The notes: generated by a model not told the origin, from the sequence alone. Positions 7,015 to 15,393 are shown, numbered from the stretch's first letter. The stretch: DNA of 64,000 nt from Thermus thermophilus HB8 (GCF_000091545.1 NC_006462.1:1-64000); one strand, 5' to 3'. A program made the numbers and translations.

Positions 7015-8171
7015 GGCCTAAGCCCCTTGAAAAGGGCCCGCTTGCCCACGCTCGCCCGGTGTACCTCGCTGGGGCCATCGTAGATCCGGAAGGGCCGCAC
7101 CTCCCGGTAGAAGATGGAAAGGGGAATATCCTCGCTCACGCCCAGGGCGCCGGTGATCTGAAGCGCCCGGTCCACCGCCCGGTTCACCGCCTCGGAGACA
7201 AAGACCTTGGCCATGGAGGCCTCGTGGCGGATCCGCTCCCCCCGGTCCAGCTTCCAGGCGGCGTGCCAGACCATGAGGCGGGCGGCGTGGAGCTCCATGT
7301 GGCTGTCGGCGATCATGAACTGAACGCCCTGGTGCTCGGCGAGCTTTTTGCCGAAGGACTCCCGCTTCAGGGCGTACTCCTGGGCGAGCTCCGTGGCCCG
7401 CACCCCCACCCCGAGCCAGCGCATGCAGTGGGTCAGCCGGGCCGGATCCAGGCGGAGTTCGGCGTACTCGAACCCCTTCCCCACCTCGCCCAAGACCGCC
7501 TCCTCCCCCACCTCGCACCCCTCGAGGACCAGCTCCCCGTGCCCCCCTAAGGACCAGTGGTCCATGGTGGGGATGGTGCGGACCAGCTTAAGCCCGGGGT
7601 TTTCCCGGTCCACCAGGAAGATCGTGGGCCCTTCCTCGGCCCGGGCCAGGACCAGGAAGAAGGCCGCCCCCTCGGCCCCGGTGGTGAACCACTTCCTTCC
7701 CTCGAGGACAAACCCCCTCCCTTTCCGCCGGGCGGTGGTTTTGAGGAGGGTGGGATCGGCCCCGGCCCCCATGGGCTCGGTCATGGCGAAGGCGCTCCGC
7801 ACCTCCCCGGCGGCCAGGGGCTCGAGGTAACGCCGCTTCTGCTCAGGGCTCGCCACCTTGTGGAGAAGGTGCATGTTGCCCTCATCGGGGGCGGCGGCGT
7901 TTAGGGCCCGTGGCCCGAGAAGGCTCCGTCCCGCCTCCTCTAAGACCACGGCGAGTTGCCGCCAGGAAAGGCCAAGCCCGCCCAGCTCCTTGGGCATGTG
8001 GGGAAGGAAAAGCCCTCGCTCCTTAGCCTCCGCCTGAAGCTCCCTAGCGATGGCCTCAAGACGATCTAGGTTGCGCGCGGCCTCCGCCTCCCGAGGGATG
8101 ACCGCTTCCTCGAGGAAGGCCCGCACCCTCTCCCTAAGCGCCTCCGTCTCCCGGTCCAGACCGAAGTCCAT
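7011..8171 (-). CDS. Acyl-CoA dehydrogenase
   Basis: A full-length 386-residue FAD-dependent acyl-CoA dehydrogenase, which makes the trans-2-enoyl-CoA in beta-oxidation and passes electrons to ETF. FAD/substrate-binding segments are visible: SAFAMTEPMGAGADPTLLKT, GRKWFTTGAEGAAFF and QITGALGVSEDIPLSIFYRE. The C-terminal part reads RIYDGPSEVHRASVGKRAL. The ACAD11-like FRIYDGPSEVHR ending fits its neighbour, the ACAD10/11-type kinase. It lies 12 bases downstream of a short-chain dehydrogenase gene. Confidence 0.9.
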   Translation of the reverse strand: MDFGLDRETEALRERVRAFLEEAVIPREAEAARNLDRLEAIARELQAEAKERGLFLPHMPKELGGLGLSWRQLAVVLEEAGRSLLGPRALNAAAPDEGNMHLLHKVASPEQKRRYLEPLAAGEVRSAFAMTEPMGAGADPTLLKTTARRKGRGFVLEGRKWFTTGAEGAAFFLVLARAEEGPTIFLVDRENPGLKLVRTIPTMDHWSLGGHGELVLEGCEVGEEAVLGEVGKGFEYAELRLDPARLTHCMRWLGVGVRATELAQEYALKRESFGKKLAEHQGVQFMIADSHMELHAARLMVWHAAWKLDRGERIRHEASMAKVFVSEAVNRAVDRALQITGALGVSEDIPLSIFYREVRPFRIYDGPSEVHRASVGKRALFKGLRP

Positions 8172-8183
8172 GCCGCACCCCTT

Positions 8184-8945
8184 TTAAAGGGCCGTGGCCC
8201 CGCCGTCCACGGGGAGGACGGCCCCGGTGACGTAGTCCGAGGCGGGGCTCGCCAGGAAGAGGACCGCCCCGCCGAGCTCCCCCGGGGCCCCGGGGCGGCC
8301 CAGGGGCAGGGTGGCCTTGAGGAAGGCTTCCGCCCGGGGGAGGACCTTCTCCGTCATCCGCGTGGGGAAGAACCCTGGGGCGAGGGCGTTCACCCTAATC
8401 CCCCACCTTCCCCACTTCACCGCCAGGTCCCGGGTGAGGGCGATGAGGCCTCCTTTGGAGGCGGAGTAGCCCACGGCGTCCAGGACCTCGGGGTACTCCC
8501 CCTTGAGCCCGGCCACGGAGGCGATGTGAATGATCTTGCCATAGCCCCTTTCCTTCATGCGCCGGGCCGCCACCCGGCTCGCCAGGAAGGCCCCCACCAG
8601 GTTCACCTCCAGGACCTCCCGGACCTTCTCCACGGGCATCTCCAGGGAAGGGGCCCCCCAGCTCACCCCGGCGGCGTTCACCAGGACGGTGAGGGGCCCG
8701 AGCCTCTCCTCCACCTCCTCGGCGATGGCCTCCAAGCGGGCCTCGTCCCGCACGTCCCCTTCCAGGTAGAGGGCGTCCTCGCCTAAGGCCTTGCGGGCCT
8801 CTTCAAAGAAGCTCGCCCGCCGGGCCACCACCGCCACCCTGGCCCCCGCCTCCTTGAGGGCCAGGGCGGCCTCGAGGCCGAGCCCCCGGGACCCCCCGGT
8901 CACCAGGGCGGCCTTCCCATCCAAGCGGAACTTTTCCAGGAACAT
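8184..8945 (-). CDS. Short-chain dehydrogenase/reductase
   Basis: A 253-residue classical SDR. The NAD(P)-binding motif is ALVTGGSRGLGLEAALALKE; the catalytic Ser is in IIHIASVAGLKGEYPE, and Tyr/Lys are in VGYSASKGGLIALTRDLAVK. It probably oxidises a 3-hydroxyacyl-CoA or related alcohol within the fatty-acid locus. The start ATG at 8945 overlaps the TGA of the upstream acyl-CoA synthetase frame by one base. A longer upstream extension is only the wrong frame of that gene. Confidence 0.9.
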   Translation of the reverse strand: MFLEKFRLDGKAALVTGGSRGLGLEAALALKEAGARVAVVARRASFFEEARKALGEDALYLEGDVRDEARLEAIAEEVEERLGPLTVLVNAAGVSWGAPSLEMPVEKVREVLEVNLVGAFLASRVAARRMKERGYGKIIHIASVAGLKGEYPEVLDAVGYSASKGGLIALTRDLAVKWGRWGIRVNALAPGFFPTRMTEKVLPRAEAFLKATLPLGRPGAPGELGGAVLFLASPASDYVTGAVLPVDGGATAL

Positions 8946-9889
8946 CAGGCGCCTCCGTAGTAGTTCTTGTACTGCTCCCTTAAGGCCCGCTTGAGGAACT
9001 TGCCCGCGGATGTCCTCGGGATCTCCTCCGCGAAGACGTAGGCGTCGGGGAGCTGCCACTTGGCGAAGCCGGCCTTTAGGAGGTGCTCGTTCAGCTCCTC
9101 CGGGGTGGGCTTCTCGCCCCTGGGCACCACCACCGCCAGGGGCCTCTCCTGCCACTTGGGGTGGGGGATGGCCACCACCGCCGCCTCCTTCACCTTGGGG
9201 TGGCCCATGAGGGCGTTCTCCAGGTCCACGCTGGAGATCCACTCCCCGCCCGACTTGATCAGGTCCTTGAGCCGGTCCTTGATCTCAACGTACCTCTCCT
9301 CGTCCCAGACGGCGATGTCCCCGGTGCGGAAGAAGCCGTCCGGGGTGAGGGCGCTCCGCGTGGCCTCCTCGTTTCCGTAGTAGCCCCCGGTGATCCAGGG
9401 CCCCTTGAGCTGGACCTCCCCCAGGGCCTTCCCGTCCTTGGGCACGGGGCGGCCCTCCTCGTCCGCCACCCTTAGGCGCACCAGGGGGATGGGGAGGCCC
9501 GTGGTCCCCGTGGTGTAGGCCATGCCGCAGGCGGCCCGCTCCGGCACCCGCACGGGGTCCGCCTCCTCCCCCAGGGCCTCCTCGTAGGCCAGGTAGCCCT
9601 CCGGGGCCTTCTCGTCCATGACCACGAAGTGCTGCACCGTCTTGAGCTCGCCCCGTATGGCCTCCACCAGGAAGCCCAGGGTGGCCACCCGGTCCCCCAC
9701 GCCCACCCCGAGGGCCTTGAGGCCCCCCATGAGCCTCCTGGCCCTTTGGTAGACCTCGGCGTAGGTGGTGCGGTGGACCTCCCCGGTGTGGAGGCGGGAG
9801 ACCACCTCCTTCCTGCCGAAAAGCGCCGCCGCCCGCTCCAGGAAGTCCCAGAGGTTCAGCTCTTCCTCCATCATGGTGCTCGGGAACAT
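8945..9889 (-). pseudogene. Long-chain acyl-CoA synthetase with two interior in-frame deletions
   Basis: Only 314 residues, against about 540 in the family. The N-terminus is normal, but after GVGVGDRVATLGF (near 9671) it jumps to LVEAIRGELKTVQHF, and at about 9491-9505 the P-loop YTTGTTGLP joins directly to IPLVRLRVADEEGR. From memory of the Thermus enzyme, about 50 and about 180 residues are missing, including the Lys after the P-loop and the YGLTE-type motif. The C-terminal adenylation motifs GFFRTGDIAVWDEE and DRLKDLIKSGGEW and the catalytic Lys region TSAGKFLKRAL remain. Without the missing core it should not form acyl-adenylate, so I call it a pseudogene although it is one open frame. 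Confidence 0.75.
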
Positions 9890-9913
9890 AGCCACCCCCT
9901 TGCCTTTGGACCC

Positions 9914-9942
9914 AGTATAAACCGCTACCCCACCCGGTAGAA
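9914..9942 (-). promoter_or_regulatory. Promoter of the acyl-CoA synthetase gene set
   Basis: TATACT (minus strand, 9914-9919) is a strong -10, with a weak TTCTAC 17 bases further upstream. It begins 25 bases before the start at 9889 and overlaps the first non-coding bases after the thioesterase gene. No PfmR-type palindrome is visible here. Confidence 0.45.
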
Positions 9943-10278
9943 CACCCCCTTGGCGAAGGCCACCCGCTTCCCCTCCAGGAGGGCCTCCCCGGCGGCGTGG
10001 AGGAGGTGGCGCCCGGGGTGGACCACCCACCCCCGGGCGAGGAGCACCCCCTCCCGCACGGGCCTCAGGTAGCTCACGGAAAGCTCGGCGGTCACCACCT
10101 TCGCCCCCAGGCTCTCCACCGCCTGGCCTAAGGCGCTGTCCAGAAGGGCCGCCAGGATCCCCCCGTGGACCAGGCCCTGCCCCTGGAGGAACTCCTCCCG
10201 CACCTCCAGGAGGAGCTCCGCTTCCCCGGCCTCCTTCCGCAGAACCCGCGCCTGGAACCAGCGGGCGAAGGGGCTCAA
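9925..10278 (-). CDS. PaaI-type hotdog thioesterase
   Basis: A 117-residue hotdog-fold protein. VHGGILAALLDSALGQAVES is the characteristic substrate-binding helix of PaaI/YbgC thioesterases (HGG, with the acidic Asp on the helix), followed by the beta segment VTAELSVSYLRPVREGVLLA. It likely hydrolyses a CoA thioester in the surrounding acyl-CoA pathway. Its start overlaps the end of the MaoC gene by four bases, indicating co-translation. Confidence 0.8.
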   Translation of the reverse strand: MSPFARWFQARVLRKEAGEAELLLEVREEFLQGQGLVHGGILAALLDSALGQAVESLGAKVVTAELSVSYLRPVREGVLLARGWVVHPGRHLLHAAGEALLEGKRVAFAKGVFYRVG

Positions 10279-10730
10279 GCCTCCTCCCTGGGGCGCCTGC
10301 GGATCATGGTGACGAACTCGCCCTCCTGCACCACCTCGCCCCTCTGGTTCAGGACCCGCACCCTCTGGACCACGATCCCCCGGTCCGGCTTGGAGGTCTC
10401 CCGCTTCTCCACGATCTCCGTCTCCCCGTGGACGGTGTCCCCGATGAGAACGGGCTTCAGGAAGCGGTAGTTCCGGATCTCCAGCCAGGCGATGAGGGTG
10501 CCGTCCGTGGCCCCGGTGCGCTGCCTGAGGCCGGTGAGCATGGAGAGGACCAGGAGCCCGTGGGCGATGCGCTGGCCGAAGGGGGTGCTCTTGGCGAACT
10601 CGGCGTCGGTGTGGATGGGGTTGTAGTCCCCGGAGACCCCGGCGAAGTTCACCACGTCCGCCTCGGTCACCGTCCGCCCCGCGGTCACGAACCTCTGGCC
10701 GACCTCAAAGTCCTCAAAGTACATGGGCAT
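10275..10730 (-). CDS. MaoC-like enoyl-CoA hydratase
   Basis: A 151-residue MaoC/R-hydratase family protein: YFEDFEVGQRFVTAGRTVTE at the start and the catalytic Asp/His segment SGDYNPIHTDAEFAKSTPFG, followed by RIAHGLLVLSMLTG. These enzymes hydrate trans-2-enoyl-CoA to the (R)-3-hydroxy product. I use the ATG at 10730, which has a GGAGGTGAG ribosome site, rather than an in-frame codon eight residues upstream. It overlaps the 3' end of the preceding SDR gene. Confidence 0.85.
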   Translation of the reverse strand: MPMYFEDFEVGQRFVTAGRTVTEADVVNFAGVSGDYNPIHTDAEFAKSTPFGQRIAHGLLVLSMLTGLRQRTGATDGTLIAWLEIRNYRFLKPVLIGDTVHGETEIVEKRETSKPDRGIVVQRVRVLNQRGEVVQEGEFVTMIRRRPREEA

Positions 10731-11505
10731 GCCGCTCACCTCCTTTGGGCCCAAACCCCGGGGGCAGGCCCGGCGGGCCCACGATGGACCGGCCCCCGTC
10801 CACGTAGAGCGCCTGGCCCGTGATGTAGGCGCTCTCCTCCGAGAGGAGGAAAAGGGCGGCCTGGGCCACCTCCTCGGGCCTTCCCGCCCGGCCCAGGGGC
10901 GAGGCGCCGACCTCCTGCTCCCAGGCCCAGGGGGGAAGCCCCGCCGTCATGGGGGTTTGGATGAGGCCGGGGAGGAGGACGTTGACCCGGACGCCCTTAC
11001 GGGCGAGCTCCAGGGCCAGGGTGCGGGCCAGGCCCACCACGCCCAGCTTGCCGGCGGCGTAGTGGGCGAGGCCGAAGGCGCCCAGGCCGGCCACGGAGCC
11101 CGTGAGGACCAGGCTTCCCCCTTCTTCCAGGACCTCTCCCGCCTTCCTCGCCACCAGGAAGCTTCCCGTGAGGTTCACCCGCAGGACCTTCTCCCAGGCC
11201 TCGAGGGGGAGGTTCCAGGAGAGGGCGGAGTGGGCCACCCCCGCGAAGTGGGCCACCCCGTGGAGGCGCCCGAACTCCTCCAGGGCCTCCGCAAAGACCG
11301 CCTCCACCGCTTTCGGGTCGGATACGTCGGCCACCACGGCGATGGCCTCGGCCTCGAGGGCCGCCACCGCCTCGGCCAGGAGCCTCTCCTCCCGGTCCAC
11401 GGCCACGAGGCTCGCCCCCTCCCGGGCGAAGAGGTCCAAGGCCGCCCGCCCGATGCCGCTGGCCGCACCCGTGACGAGGATGGTTTTCCCAGAAAGCCTT
11501 CCCAT
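10714..11505 (-). CDS. Short-chain dehydrogenase/reductase
   Basis: A second SDR in the locus, 263 residues. It has the Rossmann motif ILVTGAASGIGRAALDLFA, the catalytic Ser in LVLTGSVAGLGAFG and the YxxxK pair in HYAAGKLGVVGLARTLALE. The C-terminal QALYVDGGRSIVGPPG is typical of the family. The substrate is unknown but a 3-hydroxyacyl-CoA is likely from context. The start overlaps the stop of the upstream serine-hydrolase remnant by one base. Confidence 0.9.
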   Translation of the reverse strand: MGRLSGKTILVTGAASGIGRAALDLFAREGASLVAVDREERLLAEAVAALEAEAIAVVADVSDPKAVEAVFAEALEEFGRLHGVAHFAGVAHSALSWNLPLEAWEKVLRVNLTGSFLVARKAGEVLEEGGSLVLTGSVAGLGAFGLAHYAAGKLGVVGLARTLALELARKGVRVNVLLPGLIQTPMTAGLPPWAWEQEVGASPLGRAGRPEEVAQAALFLLSEESAYITGQALYVDGGRSIVGPPGLPPGFGPKGGERHAHVL

Positions 11506-12035
11506 CAGCGCAGGCTAGCGTAGACGGCGTTCCGGAAGAGCTGGGCGTAGTAGGTCCGCCCCCCTGGGCTTTGCGTCATGAAGACGCCGATCAGCCTTTC
11601 CTTGGGATCTACGAAGAAGTAGGTGCCGAAAAGCCCGGCCCAGAAGTAGTCCCCCTTGGAGCCCGGCAGGGGGTTTCCGCCGTCCTCGAGGCGCACCGCA
11701 AACCCGAGGCCGAACCCGTACCCCGGCCCAGGGAGGTAGGGGGCTCCCCGTTGGAGGGAAGGAAGGTAGAGGGGGCCCAGATGGTCCGCCGTCATGAGGG
11801 CCACGCTCTTGGGGGAAAGGATCCGCTTTCCCTCCAAGGTACCCCCGTTGAGGAGGGCCTGCAGGAAGCGGTAGTAGTCCAGGGCCGTGGCCACGGCCCC
11901 GGGAAGCCTTCCCTGGGCCACTTCGGCCTCGAGGCAGGCCTTGAAGGCCCCCAAGACGCCAAGGTCCACCCCTTCCCGCACCTGGGCCAGGACGGGAACC
12001 ACCGAGAAAACCACCGCCAAAAGCCACCGAACCAT
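11505..12035 (-). pseudogene. Class C beta-lactamase-like serine hydrolase with interior deletion
   Basis: The frame encodes 176 residues where related hydrolases have about 400. It begins with a signal-like segment (MVRWLLAVVFSVVPVLAQ) and the family N-terminus (LEAEVAQGRLPGAV), then jumps near 11895 to the C-terminal part (ATALDYYRFLQALLNGG and later YGFGLGFAVRLEDGG). The SxxK nucleophile and the Tyr motif are both absent, so the product cannot be an active esterase or lactamase. The reading frame is preserved across the join. The gene keeps its place in the operon between the acyl-CoA dehydrogenase and the SDR. Confidence 0.75.
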
Positions 12036-12047
12036 GGTCCACCCCCC

Positions 12048-13184
12048 TTAGGCGAAGGCCCGAACCCCCGTGAGGTGGGCCCCGATGATGAGCTTCTGCA
12101 CCTCGCTCGTCCCCTCGTAGAGGGTGAGGATGCGGGCGTCCCGGTAGAGCCTCGCCACCTCGTACTCCTCAAAGAAGCCGTACCCCCCGTGGACCTGGAT
12201 GGCCCGGTAGGCCACCCGGTTGGCCGCCTCCGAGGCGAAGAGCTTGGCCAGGCTGGCCTCGAGGGTGTAGGGCTCCCCCTTGACCTTCTTCCAGGCCGCC
12301 CGGTAGGTGAGGAGGCGGGCGGCCTCGAGGTCCAGCTTCATGGCGGCCAGGTGCTCCTGCACGAGCTGGAACTGGGCGATGGGCTTGCCAAACTGCTTCC
12401 TCTCCCTGGTGTAGGCCAGGGAGAGGTCCAAAGCGCGCTGCATGAGCCCCACCGCCCCCGCCGCCAGGGAGATGCGCCCCGTGTCCAGGGTGGAGAGGGC
12501 GATCCTAAACCCCTCCCCCTCCTTCCCCAGGACCCGGTCCTTGGGCACCCGCACCCCGTCCAGAAAGACCATTCCCGTGTCCGCCGCCCTTAGGCCGAGC
12601 TTCCCCTTCAGAGGGCTCGTCTTCACCCCGTCTCCCCGCTCCACGAGGAAGCAGGTGATCCCCTTGGCCCCTTTCTCCGGGTCGGTCTTGGCGAAGACGA
12701 GGAAGACCTCGGCCACGTTGGCGTGGGAGATGAAGGTCTTCTGCCCCTCCAGGACGTAGAAGTCCCCCTCCCGGTGGGCGCGGGTCTTGAGGCTTGCCGC
12801 GTCCGAGCCGGCCTCGGGCTCGGTGAGGGCGAAGGCCCCGAGGATCTCCCGCCGGGCGAGGCGGGGCACGTAGCGGGCCTTTTGCGCCTCCGTGCCGTAG
12901 GCGAGGAGGGGGGTGAGGACCAGGCTCTGCTGCACCGAGAGGACGGAGCGCAAGGAGGCCCACCCCCCCATCTCCTCCAGGAGGGCGAGGTAGGCGAAGA
13001 AGTCCAGCCCCGCTCCCCCCAGCGCCTCGGGGACGAAGACCCCGAGGAAGCCGAGCTCCGCCATCTCCTCCACCAAAGGCCAGGGGAAGGCCTCCTCCTC
13101 CTCGTAGGCCCTAAGCGCCCCGCCCCGCTCGGAGAGAAACCTCCGGGCGAGCTCCCGGATCTCCTTGTGCTCAGGCACTTCCAC
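12048..13184 (-). CDS. Acyl-CoA dehydrogenase
   Basis: A 378-residue short/medium-chain-type acyl-CoA dehydrogenase. Family segments are intact: GAFALTEPEAGSDAASLKT (FAD binding), GQKTFISHANVAEVFLVF, RKQFGKPIAQFQLVQEHLA and the C-terminal signature IQVHGGYGFFEEYEVARLYR. The catalytic Glu lies in LYEGTSEVQKLI. It catalyses the first oxidation of beta-oxidation, with ETF as acceptor. Its 5' end overlaps the TetR regulator gene, so it is translated from the same transcript and should be under that repressor. Confidence 0.92.
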   Translation of the reverse strand: MEVPEHKEIRELARRFLSERGGALRAYEEEEAFPWPLVEEMAELGFLGVFVPEALGGAGLDFFAYLALLEEMGGWASLRSVLSVQQSLVLTPLLAYGTEAQKARYVPRLARREILGAFALTEPEAGSDAASLKTRAHREGDFYVLEGQKTFISHANVAEVFLVFAKTDPEKGAKGITCFLVERGDGVKTSPLKGKLGLRAADTGMVFLDGVRVPKDRVLGKEGEGFRIALSTLDTGRISLAAGAVGLMQRALDLSLAYTRERKQFGKPIAQFQLVQEHLAAMKLDLEAARLLTYRAAWKKVKGEPYTLEASLAKLFASEAANRVAYRAIQVHGGYGFFEEYEVARLYRDARILTLYEGTSEVQKLIIGAHLTGVRAFA

Positions 13185-13746
13185 GTTCCAACCCCCTCAG
13201 GATCAGGTCATGGTAGGCGCGGGCCACCTCCTCCGCCCGCATGGGCCCATCGGGCCGGAACCAGCGGATCATCCAGTTGAGCATGGAGAGGACGGCCCGC
13301 CCCGCCAGGGCCACGTCCACCTCCCGGAAGACGCCCTGCTCCACCCCGCGCCTCAGGATCGCCCGGAGGTTTTCCTCGTGCCGGTCGCGGAGGGCGATGG
13401 TTTTTAGGCGGTTTTCCGGGGACAGGCTTTTTATCCCCTGGAGCATGGTGACGAAGAAGGGGTAGTTCTCCTCAAAGTAGCGGGCGTGGGCCTCCATGAA
13501 GCGGCGGAGGGCCTCTTTGGGGTCCGCCACCTCCAAGGCCTTTTCCCCCGCCGCCACCAGGCCCTTTAGGGCGAGGAGGCTGATCTCGTAGAGGATTTCC
13601 TCCTTGCTCCCGAAGTGGTGGTAGAGGGCGGCCTTGGAAAGCCCCAGGGCCTGGGCGAGGTCCTGGACGCTGGTGGCCTCGTAGCCCTTCTCGGTGAAGA
13701 GCTTGGCGGCCTCCTCTAGGATGCGGTCCCTCGTCGTCGTTACCAT
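13171..13746 (-). CDS. pfmR: TetR-family repressor, PfmR-like
   Basis: A 191-residue TetR regulator. The helix-turn-helix is ATSVQDLAQALGLSKAALYH, and the C-terminal half is the all-helical ligand domain. Leading a fatty-acid-degradation operon, with ACCGACCGGTCGGT operators beside it, it matches what is known of T. thermophilus PfmR, which represses fatty-acid and phenylacetate genes until acyl ligands bind. I start it at ATG 13746, about 19 bases after the predicted transcription start; the longer upstream frame runs through the promoter. It overlaps the acyl-CoA dehydrogenase gene by 14 bases. Confidence 0.85.
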   Translation of the reverse strand: MVTTTRDRILEEAAKLFTEKGYEATSVQDLAQALGLSKAALYHHFGSKEEILYEISLLALKGLVAAGEKALEVADPKEALRRFMEAHARYFEENYPFFVTMLQGIKSLSPENRLKTIALRDRHEENLRAILRRGVEQGVFREVDVALAGRAVLSMLNWMIRWFRPDGPMRAEEVARAYHDLILRGLERGSA

Positions 13747-13751
13747 AGCCC

Positions 13752-13800
13752 ACCGACCGGTCGGTAGGTTCACCTTACCCCGTTTTCTCTTTCTCGTCAA
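13752..13800 (-). promoter_or_regulatory. pfmR operon promoter with palindromic operator
   Basis: On the minus strand TTGACG (13795-13800), a 17-base spacer and TAAGGT (13772-13777) form a strong promoter. The perfect 14-base palindrome ACCGACCGGTCGGT at 13752-13765 covers the expected transcription start. It matches the PfmR recognition pattern as I recall it, so autoregulation of the whole minus-strand operon is likely. Confidence 0.8.
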
Positions 13801-13860
13801 GACCAAGGAGGAACTTGAGGAGAGGAAGGCCGCGAGGAGGACTTGTGGGCTTTGGGTGGC

Positions 13861-13911
13861 TTGACAACCCGGGGATAACGGCCTAAGATGGGGGGTAACC
13901 AACCGGTCGGT
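13861..13911 (+). promoter_or_regulatory. Divergent promoter with second PfmR-type site
   Basis: TTGACA (13861-13866), 17 bases, TAAGAT (13884-13889): close to the ideal bacterial promoter, pointing right. ACCAACCGGTCGGT (13898-13911), one mismatch from the palindrome at 13752, covers the start point. The promoter now faces only gene fragments. Confidence 0.75.
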
Positions 13912-14143
13912 AAACGCCACTTCCAGGGCGACCACCTTGTGCAAAATCCTCGGGTGAGCGAGGCCTGGGTGCATCTGGGCATGCTACGCTTGTTGGTGAA
14001 GCGGCTGGCTAGGGCCGCCTAGCTCCTCGTGGAGGACTTTTACGACAGCCTCTCACATCGTCCCCAAGCCCGACCTCGAGGCCATCCGGGAGATCTACGA
14101 ACTCCGGGAGGTCCTGGAGGGCCTCGCCGCCCGGCTCGCCACC
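13912..14143 (+). pseudogene. Fragments downstream of the PfmR-controlled promoter, including a GntR piece
   Basis: Two short pieces can be read. Up to 14022 a frame gives VQNPRVSEAWVHLGMLRLLV and then stops; I cannot name its family. From 14057 to 14143 the frame IVPKPDLEAIREIYELREVL continuing EGLAARLAT is a recognisable start of the FCD ligand domain of a GntR-family regulator, with no DNA-binding part before it and no continuation after it. I read this as the rubble of a gene set once controlled by the strong promoter at 13861. Confidence 0.5.
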
Positions 14144-14164
14144 TTGCTAGCGTGGCCGGATAGA

Positions 14165-14184
14165 CTCGGGTCGCGAAACCCGAG
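14165..14184 (-). terminator. Hairpin after the ATPase gene
   Basis: CTCGGGT and ACCCGAG form a perfect 7-bp stem with a 6-base loop, starting ten bases past the stop of the minus-strand ATPase gene. There is no clear T-run, so this is a weak terminator call. Confidence 0.35.
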
Positions 14185-14193
14185 GGCGGGCGC

Positions 14194-15357
14194 TTACCCC
14201 CTCCAGAGCCGCTCCATCACCGCCCCGAGGGGAGCGGCGAAGACTCCCTCCCCCACGGGGAAGGTCTCCCCTCCCGGGTAAATCACGAAGGCCTCCTGGG
14301 GCTTGAGGTCCTTCAGCGCCTCGTGAAACCCCCGGGAAGGCCGGGGATCAAGGCTCCGCTTCACCTCCACGGCCCAGAACCTCCCCCCGGGCAGGAGGAG
14401 GACCAGGTCCACCTCCGCCCCGGCCCGGGTGCGGTAGAAGTAGGCCTCGCCCCCCTCGGGGAGCACCCGGAGGAGGTTCTCCACCACGAAGCCCTCGTAG
14501 CTCCTCCCCACCACGGGGTGGGCGAGGAGGTCCTCCAAAGTGCGGATCCCCAGGAGAGCGTGGACCAGGCCGCTGTCCCGCAGGTAGAGCTTGGGGCTTT
14601 TCACCAGGCGTTTCCCCACGTTGGCCTCCAAGGGAGGCAGGCGCCTTAGCAGGTAGAGGTCCACGAGGAAGTCCAGGTAGCGGTTCACCGTGCGCCCGTC
14701 CAGGCCAAGGTTCCTGGCCAGGGCGGAGGCGTTCAGGAGCTCCCCCTGAAGGTGGGCCAGCATGGTGAGGAAGCGGCGGAGCACCTCCGCGGGAAGCCGC
14801 CCCCCGAGGAGGGGGATCTCCCGCTCCACGTAGGACCGGAGGAAGTCCATGCGCCAGCGAAAGCTCTCCTCGTCCTCCAAGGCCAGGAAGCTCTCGGGAA
14901 AGCCCCCCCGGAGCCACAGGACGGGCTCGGCCTCCCGGCCTACCTCCAGGAGGTCAAAGGGGGAAAGCTCCAGGTAGCTCGCCCGCCCCGCCAGGCTCTC
15001 CCCCGCCTGGCGGCTCACCTCGGGGGCGAGGGAGCCCAGGAGGAGGTAAAGGCCGTTTCGCAGGCCCCGCCTGCGGGCGCGGTCCACGAGGCTGCGGAGG
15101 AGGGGGAAAAGCCCGGGCATGCGGTGGACCTCGTCCAGGATCACCAGGCGGCCCAGGTGGGCCTCCAGGTAGAGCTCGGGGGCGGAGAGCTTGGCCCGGT
15201 CGGCCTCCGACTCCAGGTCCAAGTAGAGGGCCTCCCGCCTTTGTGCCACCTCCAGGGCCAGGGTGGTCTTGCCCGCCTGCCGGGGGCCGGTGAGCACCAC
15301 CACGGGGACCTCCTCCAGCCGGGCTTCCAACAAGGGCTGCAGACGTCGGGGTATCAT
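14194..15357 (-). CDS. AAA ATPase with DUF4143 C-terminal domain
   Basis: A 387-residue protein. The Walker A motif is VVVLTGPRQAGKTTLALEVA and Walker B is RLVILDEVHRMPG. The C-terminal half (ELNASALARNLGLDGRTVNR winged-helix part, then EVDLVLLLPGGRFWAVEVKR nuclease-like fold) is DUF4143. This large prokaryotic family of unknown role is frequent near mobile DNA. I choose ATG 15357; a leader frame to 15504 contains no ribosome site and a promoter lies at 15365-15393. It stands alone between debris and a decayed transposase. Confidence 0.85.
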   Translation of the reverse strand: MIPRRLQPLLEARLEEVPVVVLTGPRQAGKTTLALEVAQRREALYLDLESEADRAKLSAPELYLEAHLGRLVILDEVHRMPGLFPLLRSLVDRARRRGLRNGLYLLLGSLAPEVSRQAGESLAGRASYLELSPFDLLEVGREAEPVLWLRGGFPESFLALEDEESFRWRMDFLRSYVEREIPLLGGRLPAEVLRRFLTMLAHLQGELLNASALARNLGLDGRTVNRYLDFLVDLYLLRRLPPLEANVGKRLVKSPKLYLRDSGLVHALLGIRTLEDLLAHPVVGRSYEGFVVENLLRVLPEGGEAYFYRTRAGAEVDLVLLLPGGRFWAVEVKRSLDPRPSRGFHEALKDLKPQEAFVIYPGGETFPVGEGVFAAPLGAVMERLWRG

Positions 15358-15364
15358 CCATGCC

Positions 15365-15393
15365 AATTTAGCATTGCGATGTCTAAAAAGCAA
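15365..15393 (-). promoter_or_regulatory. Promoter of the ATPase gene
   Basis: Minus strand TTGCTT (15388-15393), 17 bases, TAAATT (15365-15370). The -10 ends seven bases before ATG 15357, so the message would be leaderless or nearly so. Confidence 0.5.

Noticed and set aside
8946..9242. N-terminal extension of the SDR gene at 8184
   Set aside because: The extension is the wrong frame of the acyl-CoA synthetase gene; ATG 8945 gives a normal SDR.
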